A model generated the notes under the pieces. It had not been told where the DNA came from, made no database searches, and worked only from the letters and a program-made list of their open reading frames with translations. 16,697 bases of DNA from Bacteroidota bacterium (GTDB lineage: Bacteria; Bacteroidota; Bacteroidia; Chitinophagales; Chitinophagaceae): the NCBI GenBank assembly GCA_947454745.1, contig CANGMV010000003.1, forward strand, positions 1 to 16,697. Direction: 5' to 3'. Each line of letters starts with the position of its first letter. Position 1 is the first letter of the stretch. This document shows positions 8,197-14,208 of the stretch, one piece after another. A program made the position numbers and the translations under genes.

Positions 8197-8204
8197 TATC
8201 TTTG
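8197..8204 (+). promoter_or_regulatory. -7 promoter element of comB (TATCTTTG)
   Basis: TATCTTTG is an exact TAnnTTTG match ending only four bases before the ATG at 8209. A -7 element puts transcription start a few bases downstream, essentially at that ATG. Either the mRNA is leaderless or translation uses the in-frame ATG at 8224. Confidence 0.6.
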
Positions 8205-8208
8205 TACA

Positions 8209-8946
8209 ATGAGCAACGAAAATATGAATAAGCCAAGTTTACATACGGTACTTACTCCTCAATTATTAGATTTATACGAAATCAAAGATAGTATTGTTGT
8301 CATCATTGATGTGTTTCGTGCAACATCAACGATGGCAACAGCATTATACAATGGTGCTGCTAAAATTATACCAGTGGATAGTCCCGAGGCTTGTATCGAA
8401 ATGGGAAAAGCAACAGGGGGTGTGACAGCAGGAGAACGTGATGGGAAAATTATTCCAGGGTTAGCGTATGGCAATTCACCTTCGGAATATCCTCGTTCTT
8501 TTATTGAAAATAAAACTTTAGTAATTACCACTACGAATGGCACTAAATTATTACATATGGCTTTGCGTAAAGGAGCCAAAGAAGTGATTACAGGTTCTTT
8601 CCCTAATTTGTCCAATATAGTTGCCTATTTAAAAGCACAAAATGCCCCTGTAATTTTAGGTTGTTCGGGTTGGAAAAATCGATTTAATATCGAAGACACC
8701 TTATTTGCCGGAGCAGTAATTGAAGAAATTAAGGAACATTTTACCATTCATTGTGATAGCAGTTTCATGGCAAATCAGTTATATATACAACATAAAGATA
8801 ATTTACCTGAATACATTAAAACCTTAACACATTGGCATCGATTAGCCTCTTACGGATTAGAAGGGGATATGCTTTATTGTGTTACCAAGGATATTGCACC
8901 AAGTTTACCAATTTTTAAAGATGGGGCTTTAATAAATGGGGCATAA
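8209..8946 (+). CDS. comB: ComB family 2-phosphosulfolactate phosphatase
   Basis: ComB enzymes are Mg-dependent acid phosphatases that release sulfolactate from 2-phosphosulfolactate. They were first known from coenzyme M synthesis in methanogens. The product is 245 residues from ATG 8209, or 240 from ATG 8224. Family motifs in order: VLTPQLL at 14-20, VVIIDVFRATST at 30-41, GERDGKIIPG near 75-84, GNSPSE at 88-93, TTTNGTK at 107-113, and LGCSGWKNRFNIEDTLFAGAV near the middle. The family call is secure, but the substrate here is less so, since the organism is not a methanogen and no other sulfolactate gene is adjacent. Supply of sulfonate precursors for the sulfonolipids known in some Bacteroidota is one possibility. 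The true start is uncertain because the -7 element abuts the first ATG. Confidence 0.9.
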   Translation: MSNENMNKPSLHTVLTPQLLDLYEIKDSIVVIIDVFRATSTMATALYNGAAKIIPVDSPEACIEMGKATGGVTAGERDGKIIPGLAYGNSPSEYPRSFIENKTLVITTTNGTKLLHMALRKGAKEVITGSFPNLSNIVAYLKAQNAPVILGCSGWKNRFNIEDTLFAGAVIEEIKEHFTIHCDSSFMANQLYIQHKDNLPEYIKTLTHWHRLASYGLEGDMLYCVTKDIAPSLPIFKDGALINGA

Positions 8947-8974
8947 GAATAACGTAAAATAGCCTGCAATTTCG

Positions 8975-8982
8975 TACATTTG
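8975..8982 (+). promoter_or_regulatory. -7 promoter element of the SNF2 helicase gene (TACATTTG)
   Basis: TACATTTG is an exact TAnnTTTG match 38 bases before the ATG at 9021. Within the leader, CCCTTT (8990-8995) can pair with AAAGGG (8999-9004) around a three-base loop. That short hairpin is followed by only a weak T tract, so I do not call it a terminator for comB. Confidence 0.5.
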
Positions 8983-9020
8983 CAAATTGCCCTTTTCAAA
9001 AGGGTCATTTTGTATAATTT

Positions 9021-12000
9021 ATGGCATTACCCTACTTAGTAAAACACATTTATAGCTACGGAACCGAAGAGGTGATTCGACGTGGAAAAAAGATTTTTGC
9101 ACTGAAGAATATCGAATTGGTAAAGTTTGATCCTTTATTAGGGAGCATTCATTGCCGTGTTAAAGACGATGGTTATAGTACCTATTATAAAGTAACGATT
9201 GAAAATTTTAAGAGCCCTGCGACACTTTCATTAAGATGTGGCTGCCCGTATAATTTATCGGAAGTGTGTAGGCACAAAGCTGCTGCATTATTTTTTGTAC
9301 AAGATTTATTAGATAAAAACTTGTTGGATTACAAACAAGCATCTTATGTTACTACCCATACACAACTACGTACTAAAACTTTGGATTTAAAGATGATTCG
9401 TATGCTTTGTTCAAAAACAACTTTTGAAAAAGCAGAGACCACTTTAAAGTCCAATCGACCACATATTATTGAAAGTGCCAATGAGAAAGTAGTTGCAGAA
9501 GTGGAGGATCATGGTAAGACCTATCATATTATTGTTCAAAAAAACGAAGAACGTTTTTTTGATACTTCATGTGATTGTTTAAGCGAAACTGAGTATCCTC
9601 TTTGCATACATAAAACTGTATTACTGCTACAATTATTTCAATTAAAAGGCGCAGATTATTTTGATACGATTCGAAATTGGGACAGAGAGAAAAATAAATT
9701 ACTTGCATTATACGGTTACTCCTTGGATGATTATATCGAAGATAAATTCGAGTTTACTTATCACGAGGGGAAGCCTTATTTAAAAGTACTAGACGAGCGC
9801 ATTCAAAAAGTAAATGCAGGTCCAATTGCGACTTTAAGAAAGTTGCCAAAGTCCAACGATTGGGATATGGAGCAGCCCGATGGTGAAATTAAAATAGCTA
9901 AGACAATAGAGCGTTATGGATTGGTGATTCAGCAAACTACTACAGAGTATCCTTATTTATCCTTGAGTGTCGTAAAAGGGGAAGTGAATGAAGAAGGTAC
10001 CGCCTTTGTTGGAAAAGTGGAGAAATTAGATTTACCTAAATATATAACTCCAGAAGATATTAAAGAAGAAGATAAGAATTTAATTCAAGTGGTTAGAAAG
10101 TTACAGTCAGCCGAACTTACTAAATACTTAAATAAAAATTCACCTTTTATGGGAATCTGGGATACCATCTTACATTCTGATGAAGCTAATTTGCCCGAGG
10201 AAACAAAGGAACTGATTCAGGAATATATGCATCCTAAAATGGAAAAATTATGGAGAGATATTTCAGAACATCCTTTTAATTTTCATTTGCCAAATAATAA
10301 ACCGTTCACTACAGCAAACTTACAAAAAGCTGAATTGGTTTTTAATCCAATACAGCCTAGTTTCAAAGTAGAGAAGGAAGCAGATAAGTATATCATATAC
10401 GCACAGGTGAATTTGCCAGAAGGTAGAATTTCATTGGAAGCGAATCACGCTAAGTCGCATTATGTATTTCAGTACCATCATCAGTTCTTCACTTGGAAAA
10501 ATAGAGCCGATTTAATGTGGGTTGAAAAATTCATGCCAAGTGGTTTTAACGAAATTGATTTAGAACATTGGCCTGATTATTTACAAAGTACATTATTGCC
10601 TTTGTCAAAAGCGTATGCGGTTGAATTGGGTAATGTAAAGCAAGAAAAATTAAAAGGAGTAAAGCCACAGCTTCAAATTTTATTAAAAGAAGATCGAGAT
10701 TACTTATTATTTGAACCCATCTATAGCTATAAGGACATAGTTGTATCCAAGGAGGACGGGCCTTCGGTGATTCAGCAACAAGGCGATAAGATCGTTATTT
10801 TAGAAAGAGATTTAGCGGAGGAAAGAACTTTAATGAATGTCATTGAACAATTACATTCTGGATTCGTACGTCCTAATGAAGGCAATGTATTGGCATTAAA
10901 AGGAGCTGAGGTGTTAAAGAATAATTGGTTCTTCTTATTTATTGACACGCTAAAGGAAAAGCAAATTCCTTTATATGGTTCCGAGAACTTGAAGCAGTTT
11001 AAATTCAATACAGCTAAGCCTTCTACCAAATTATACATAAGTAGTAATACAGACTGGTTTGATGCCAAAGTAGAAATTTCATTTGGCGAACAAAAGGTAT
11101 CGGTGCAAGATATTAAAAACATGTTAGCTAATAAGCAACAGTTTGTGCCATTAAAAGATGGTAGTTTAGGCGTATTGCCAGAAAAATGGTTAAATAAATA
11201 TTCTTTACTCTTTAAAGTGGGCGAGGGTAAAACCGATAATTTAAAATTGAGTAAATACCATTTCTCTATTTTAGATGAACTTTATCAGGAAAGAGATGAG
11301 GAAGAATTGATATTCCAATTGGAAGGGAAGTATGAAAAAATTAGAGAAAAATATTCGATTGCCGATGTGGCACCACCGGAGCATTTATCACCTATTCTAC
11401 GTCCTTATCAGGTAAGTGGATTCCAATGGTTGAATTATTTGCACGATGTACAATGGGGTGGGATCTTGGCCGATGACATGGGATTGGGTAAAACCATTCA
11501 AACCTTGTCATTCTTACAACATTTGAAAGAAAAAAATGGTTCATTACAAGCATTGGTAGTGTGTCCAACTACCTTGTTGTTTAACTGGCAGAATGAATTA
11601 AAAAAATTCACGCCTAGTTTGACTTTTCAAATTCATCATGGTGGAACAAGAAGCAAAAATCAATTGTTTAAAGAACCCATCGAAGTGATTATTACAACAT
11701 ATGGTACTTTAAGAAGTGATATTAAGATGTTCTCCGAAGTGAAGTTTGATTATGTGATTTTGGATGAAAGCCAAGCCATTAAAAACCCAACTAGTAAAGT
11801 AACTAAGGCAGCATGTTTGTTACAAGCCACTAATAAATTGTGCTTGAGTGGTACGCCTTTGCAAAACAATACTTTTGATATTTATGCGCAAATGAATTTC
11901 TTAAATCCTGGCATGTTAGGAACAGTAGAATATTTCAAGCATAATTTCTCAATGCCAATTGACAAATTTGACGAACAAGAACAAAAAGAACATTTAAGAA

Positions 12001-12782
12001 AATTTGTATTCCCATTCATTTTACGACGAACCAAAGAACAAGTTGCCAAAGATTTGCCTGAAAAACAAGAAATGGTATTGTACTGTGAAATGGGTGATGC
12101 GCAACGTAAAATATATGAGGCTTATCGCAATGATTATCGTGATAAGTTAATTGGAATGGTGGAAGAAAAAGGTATTCAAAAATCGCAGTTGTCAATTTTA
12201 CAAGGTTTAATGAAATTGCGTCAAATATGTGATAGTCCTGCTATTATCAAAGATGAATCTTATCCAAATGAATCGGTAAAATTAACAGAGTTAACGCGTG
12301 AAATAGCTGAAAACATTGGCGATCACAAGGCGTTGGTATTTTCACAATTCTTAGGCATGTTGGCTTTGATAAAAGAACAATTAACAAAGTTGGGCATTGA
12401 TTATGAATATTTCGACGGTGGTAGTTCGATACAAGAAAGAGAAAAAGCGATCGAGCGTTTTCAAAATGAATCTAAGTGTAGGGTATTTTTAATTTCCTTA
12501 AAGGCCGGTGGTGTGGGATTGAATTTAACTGCTGCCGATTATGTATACATAGTGGATCCATGGTGGAATCCTGCTGTTGAACAACAAGCCATTGATAGAA
12601 CGCATCGTATTGGTCAAACCAAGAATATATTTGCGTATCGAATGATTTGTAATGACACCGTGGAGGATAAAATATTGAAACTGCAAGATCGTAAAAGATC
12701 CTTGGCAAAAGACTTAATCTCCGACGAAGAAGGATTCGTAAAGTCTTTAACCAAGGATGATATAGCTTACTTATTTAGTTAG
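9021..12782 (+). CDS. SNF2 family DEAD-like helicase with two SWIM zinc fingers
   Basis: This 1253-residue protein is a Swi2/Snf2-type ATP-dependent DNA translocase. The N-terminus carries two CxCx(n)CxH SWIM-type zinc fingers: C73/C75/C83/H85 and C184/C186/C195/H197. A long region with no recognised motif (about 210-780) follows. The helicase core occupies the last 450 residues: RPYQVSGFQWLNYL, Walker A DDMGLGKT with K824 and T825, motif II DESQ at 915-918, SGTPLQNN as motif III, LVFSQF as motif IV, LKAGGVGLNLTAADYV as motif V, and QQAIDRTHRIGQ as motif VI with R1193 and R1196. All core motifs are intact. SWIM-SNF2 proteins of this size are common in bacteria. Roles in transcription or DNA repair are proposed for the family, but the function here is unknown. 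The gene is monocistronic, with its own promoter and terminator. Confidence 0.94.
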   Translation: MALPYLVKHIYSYGTEEVIRRGKKIFALKNIELVKFDPLLGSIHCRVKDDGYSTYYKVTIENFKSPATLSLRCGCPYNLSEVCRHKAAALFFVQDLLDKNLLDYKQASYVTTHTQLRTKTLDLKMIRMLCSKTTFEKAETTLKSNRPHIIESANEKVVAEVEDHGKTYHIIVQKNEERFFDTSCDCLSETEYPLCIHKTVLLLQLFQLKGADYFDTIRNWDREKNKLLALYGYSLDDYIEDKFEFTYHEGKPYLKVLDERIQKVNAGPIATLRKLPKSNDWDMEQPDGEIKIAKTIERYGLVIQQTTTEYPYLSLSVVKGEVNEEGTAFVGKVEKLDLPKYITPEDIKEEDKNLIQVVRKLQSAELTKYLNKNSPFMGIWDTILHSDEANLPEETKELIQEYMHPKMEKLWRDISEHPFNFHLPNNKPFTTANLQKAELVFNPIQPSFKVEKEADKYIIYAQVNLPEGRISLEANHAKSHYVFQYHHQFFTWKNRADLMWVEKFMPSGFNEIDLEHWPDYLQSTLLPLSKAYAVELGNVKQEKLKGVKPQLQILLKEDRDYLLFEPIYSYKDIVVSKEDGPSVIQQQGDKIVILERDLAEERTLMNVIEQLHSGFVRPNEGNVLALKGAEVLKNNWFFLFIDTLKEKQIPLYGSENLKQFKFNTAKPSTKLYISSNTDWFDAKVEISFGEQKVSVQDIKNMLANKQQFVPLKDGSLGVLPEKWLNKYSLLFKVGEGKTDNLKLSKYHFSILDELYQERDEEELIFQLEGKYEKIREKYSIADVAPPEHLSPILRPYQVSGFQWLNYLHDVQWGGILADDMGLGKTIQTLSFLQHLKEKNGSLQALVVCPTTLLFNWQNELKKFTPSLTFQIHHGGTRSKNQLFKEPIEVIITTYGTLRSDIKMFSEVKFDYVILDESQAIKNPTSKVTKAACLLQATNKLCLSGTPLQNNTFDIYAQMNFLNPGMLGTVEYFKHNFSMPIDKFDEQEQKEHLRKFVFPFILRRTKEQVAKDLPEKQEMVLYCEMGDAQRKIYEAYRNDYRDKLIGMVEEKGIQKSQLSILQGLMKLRQICDSPAIIKDESYPNESVKLTELTREIAENIGDHKALVFSQFLGMLALIKEQLTKLGIDYEYFDGGSSIQEREKAIERFQNESKCRVFLISLKAGGVGLNLTAADYVYIVDPWWNPAVEQQAIDRTHRIGQTKNIFAYRMICNDTVEDKILKLQDRKRSLAKDLISDEEGFVKSLTKDDIAYLFS

Positions 12783-12800
12783 GCAAACTTTATTTTTCTG

Positions 12801-12839
12801 TAGGAGGCCGCCTTTGAGTTGGTCTCCTATAATTTTTTT
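12801..12839 (+). terminator. Rho-independent terminator of the SNF2 helicase gene
   Basis: TAGGAGGCC (12801-12809) pairs with GGTCTCCTA (12821-12829), nine pairs including one G-U, around an 11-base loop. TATAA and a run of seven T (12833-12839) follow. The T run overlaps the stop codon of the convergent lipoprotein gene. On the minus strand no T tract follows the hairpin, so it should act only on + strand transcripts. Confidence 0.8.
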
Positions 12840-13161
12840 ATTTTAATTCAGCTGCTGCTAAACCTGCTTTAGGATTTTTCAAGAATTCATTTTTACATTC
12901 CGTTGAGCAAAACCCAATCACATGATTGTCGTAATGTGCAGTGTCGCTAATACCTGCTGTTACCGGCATGCCACAGGTAGGATCTTTTTTATTGTCTACC
13001 GAACTCGCTGCATAGGTTTTTGCTGTAGTAGTGTCGGCTGACATGGCAGTTACTGTATCTTTTGTTTCAACTTTTTTTTCAGCTTGTTGGCTGCCGCATG
13101 CAGTTAAAAACAAACCAGCACTCAATAAGCTCAATCCGATTATTCTTTTCATAAGGTTCAT
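12838..13161 (-). CDS. YHS-domain lipoprotein
   Basis: This is a 107-residue envelope lipoprotein. A short Lys/Arg start and hydrophobic core lead to the lipobox LTAC, with C22 as the lipidated cysteine, so the protein is predicted to be membrane-anchored by lipid. A Thr/Ala/Lys-rich linker (about 23-58) precedes a YHS domain at about 60-98: DPTCGMPV with C63, then GFCSTECKNEFLKNP with C85 and C89. YHS domains are associated with metal binding in copper ATPases and related proteins, so periplasmic metal binding or sensing is plausible but unproven. ATG 13161 is used. An in-frame ATG at 13152, three codons later, is an equally good start for the signal peptide. The gene is convergent with the helicase and divergent from the arginine operon. 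No copper-transport gene is adjacent. Confidence 0.85.
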   Translation of the reverse strand: MNLMKRIIGLSLLSAGLFLTACGSQQAEKKVETKDTVTAMSADTTTAKTYAASSVDNKKDPTCGMPVTAGISDTAHYDNHVIGFCSTECKNEFLKNPKAGLAAAELK

Positions 13162-13177
13162 ATTTGTTGTATTTAAT

Positions 13178-13185
13178 CAAAAATA
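13178..13185 (-). promoter_or_regulatory. -7 promoter element of the YHS lipoprotein gene (TATTTTTG)
   Basis: On the minus strand this reads TATTTTTG, an exact TAnnTTTG match 16 bases before the ATG at 13161. A TTTTG lies 14 bases further upstream, closer than the usual -33 spacing. Confidence 0.55.
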
Positions 13186-13304
13186 CGAAGGCTTGGGGGC
13201 AAAATAAAACTAACGACTATTAACTTATAGGGTAATTATGCCCTTTTGCAAGTCCATGGCTCAAATTAGAGGGGGCATTGGGCTTATTTTGTTTAATTAT
13301 TTAA

Positions 13305-13312
13305 TACTTTTA
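13305..13312 (+). promoter_or_regulatory. Candidate -7 element of the arginine operon leader (TACTTTTA)
   Basis: TACTTTTA matches TAnnTTTG except for the last base. A TTTTG at 13287-13291 lies 13 bases upstream, shorter than usual. If used, transcription would begin near 13317, just before the first leader hairpin. It is the best + strand candidate in the 394-base gap between the lipoprotein and the GNAT gene. The stretch 13186-13300 otherwise shows nothing I recognise. Confidence 0.35.
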
Positions 13313-13316
13313 CAAC

Positions 13317-13555
13317 CTAATTCCTCTATCAGGAAATGACTATGAAACAGGACCAATTACATATCTTATTGACGAGTGCAAATTTTGCACCGGTCCCTGT
13401 ATTGAATAGCCCTATCAGGCTGCCGCTTGCGGTTCAATTTTCACCCCGACGTGGATTCTGATAGGACGAGCAGTTGGCAATTGCCCCTATCAGTGGAAAA
13501 AAAACCGAAATTTTCAATAAAGCCAATAGTGTCATTTTTTTAAATTTTTCGATCA
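13317..13555 (+). promoter_or_regulatory. Structured leader of the arginine operon with mutually exclusive pairings
   Basis: This non-enzyme stretch is dense with RNA structure. Hairpin 1 is TTCC (13321-13324) with GGAA (13332-13335), loop TCTATCA. A longer stem pairs ACAGGACC (13347-13354) with GGTCC-C-TGT (13392-13400) with one bulge, enclosing GTGCAA/TTGCAC (13376-13390). Hairpin 3 is AGCC (13408-13411) with GGCT (13418-13421), loop CTATCA. Next to it is GCCG-CTTG-CGGT (13422-13433), a stable CUUG tetraloop type. CTGATAGG (13458-13465) pairs perfectly with CCTATCAG at 13486-13493 or, alternatively, with the identical 13411-13418. It also matches CTATCAG at 13326-13332. The last stem is followed by eight A, not T. 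A T run occurs later (13534-13540) before the GNAT start. Control of the arginine genes by arginine is the likely purpose, but this is inference. Confidence 0.55.
13336..13461 (+). CDS. Candidate leader peptide of the arginine operon
   Basis: This small ORF of 41 codons begins MTMKQDQLHI and ends FSPRRGF. The second ATG (13342, 39 codons) has AGGA at 13331-13334 seven bases upstream, an unusually good Shine-Dalgarno for this window, and is the more likely start. Three arginines lie in the last 14 residues: R28 (AGG) and the tandem R39-R40 (CGA CGT), directly before the tandem stops TGA TAG. The peptide has five prolines and no signal peptide or membrane helix. I know of no protein family it belongs to. 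Its position just before arginine biosynthesis genes, with the tandem stops embedded in the switch segment CTGATAGG, fits a leader peptide whose ribosome stalls when arginyl-tRNA (or arginine itself) changes. It could instead be a chance reading frame in a structured RNA. Confidence 0.5.
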   Translation: MTMKQDQLHILLTSANFAPVPVLNSPIRLPLAVQFSPRRGF

Positions 13556-14203
13556 TTGGAACAGAATATCATTGTACGTGTAGCCCATAGTGGCGATGTA
13601 TCTTACGCAAAAGCCATCACTGATGAGATGGAATCCTCTGCAAAAGCGCGTGGTACTGGAATTGCAAAGCGCAGTCCTGAATATGTTGCTAAAAAAATTG
13701 AAGAGGGTAAAGCGGTTATTGCGCATACTATCGACGGAACCTGGGTTGGCTTTTGTTATATTGAAGCTTGGCAACATGGCCAGTTTGTAGCCAATAGTGG
13801 ATTGATTGTTTCTCCGGCTTTCAGAAAAAGCGGAATTGCTAAAAAAATCAAGCAAACCATTTTTCAATTATCTAGAGAAAAATATCCAAATGCAAAATTA
13901 TTTGGCTTAACAACAGGCCTAGCAGTAATGAAAATCAATAGTGAACTAGGCTATGAGCCAGTGACCTATAGTGAACTAACGGATGATGAAGAATTTTGGG
14001 CGGGTTGTAAAAGTTGTGTGAACTATGAAATTTTGATGAGTAAGGATCGTAAAAACTGTATGTGTACAGCCATGTTATATGAACCAAAGAGTACACATAC
14101 TCCCGAAGAAACGGCATCTGAATTTAAAAGTAATTCAAAATTATATGAGCGTTTTATGAAAATAAAACAAAGCAAATTATTAAACTGGTTTAGAAAAAAA
14201 TAA
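13556..14203 (+). CDS. GNAT family N-acyltransferase of the arginine operon (probable glutamate N-acyltransferase)
   Basis: This 215-residue protein has a GNAT core. The acetyl-CoA-binding segment is near 82-100: LIVSPAFRKSGIAKKIK, with the RxxGxA pattern at R90, G93 and A95. From about 145 an extension carries a cysteine set, C151/C154 (CKSC) and C168/C170 (CMC), that could bind a metal. The gene heads a cluster with argG, argC and argD, so it probably makes the N-acylglutamate that starts arginine synthesis, replacing ArgA or ArgJ. Whether the acyl group is acetyl or succinyl cannot be read here. Some Bacteroidota use succinylated intermediates. The start is unusual: an in-frame TAA at 13541 leaves only TTG 13556 or ATT 13544, and there is no Shine-Dalgarno. 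The first internal ATG falls inside the fold. argG follows after five bases. Confidence 0.8.
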   Translation: MEQNIIVRVAHSGDVSYAKAITDEMESSAKARGTGIAKRSPEYVAKKIEEGKAVIAHTIDGTWVGFCYIEAWQHGQFVANSGLIVSPAFRKSGIAKKIKQTIFQLSREKYPNAKLFGLTTGLAVMKINSELGYEPVTYSELTDDEEFWAGCKSCVNYEILMSKDRKNCMCTAMLYEPKSTHTPEETASEFKSNSKLYERFMKIKQSKLLNWFRKK

Positions 14204-14208
14204 ATAGT

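Noticed and set aside
8990..9004. Terminator of comB (CCCTTT/AAAGGG)
   Set aside because: The stem is only six pairs with a three-base loop and a weak T tract, and it lies downstream of the next gene's -7 element.
13458..13493. Ordinary intrinsic terminator
   Set aside because: The stem is perfect but is followed by TGGAAAAAAAA on the + strand, and on the minus strand no T run follows it either. I treat it as part of a switch instead.
13162..13555. ArgR-type operator
   Set aside because: I looked for a TGAAT/ATTCA-like ARG box pair in the gap and found none.
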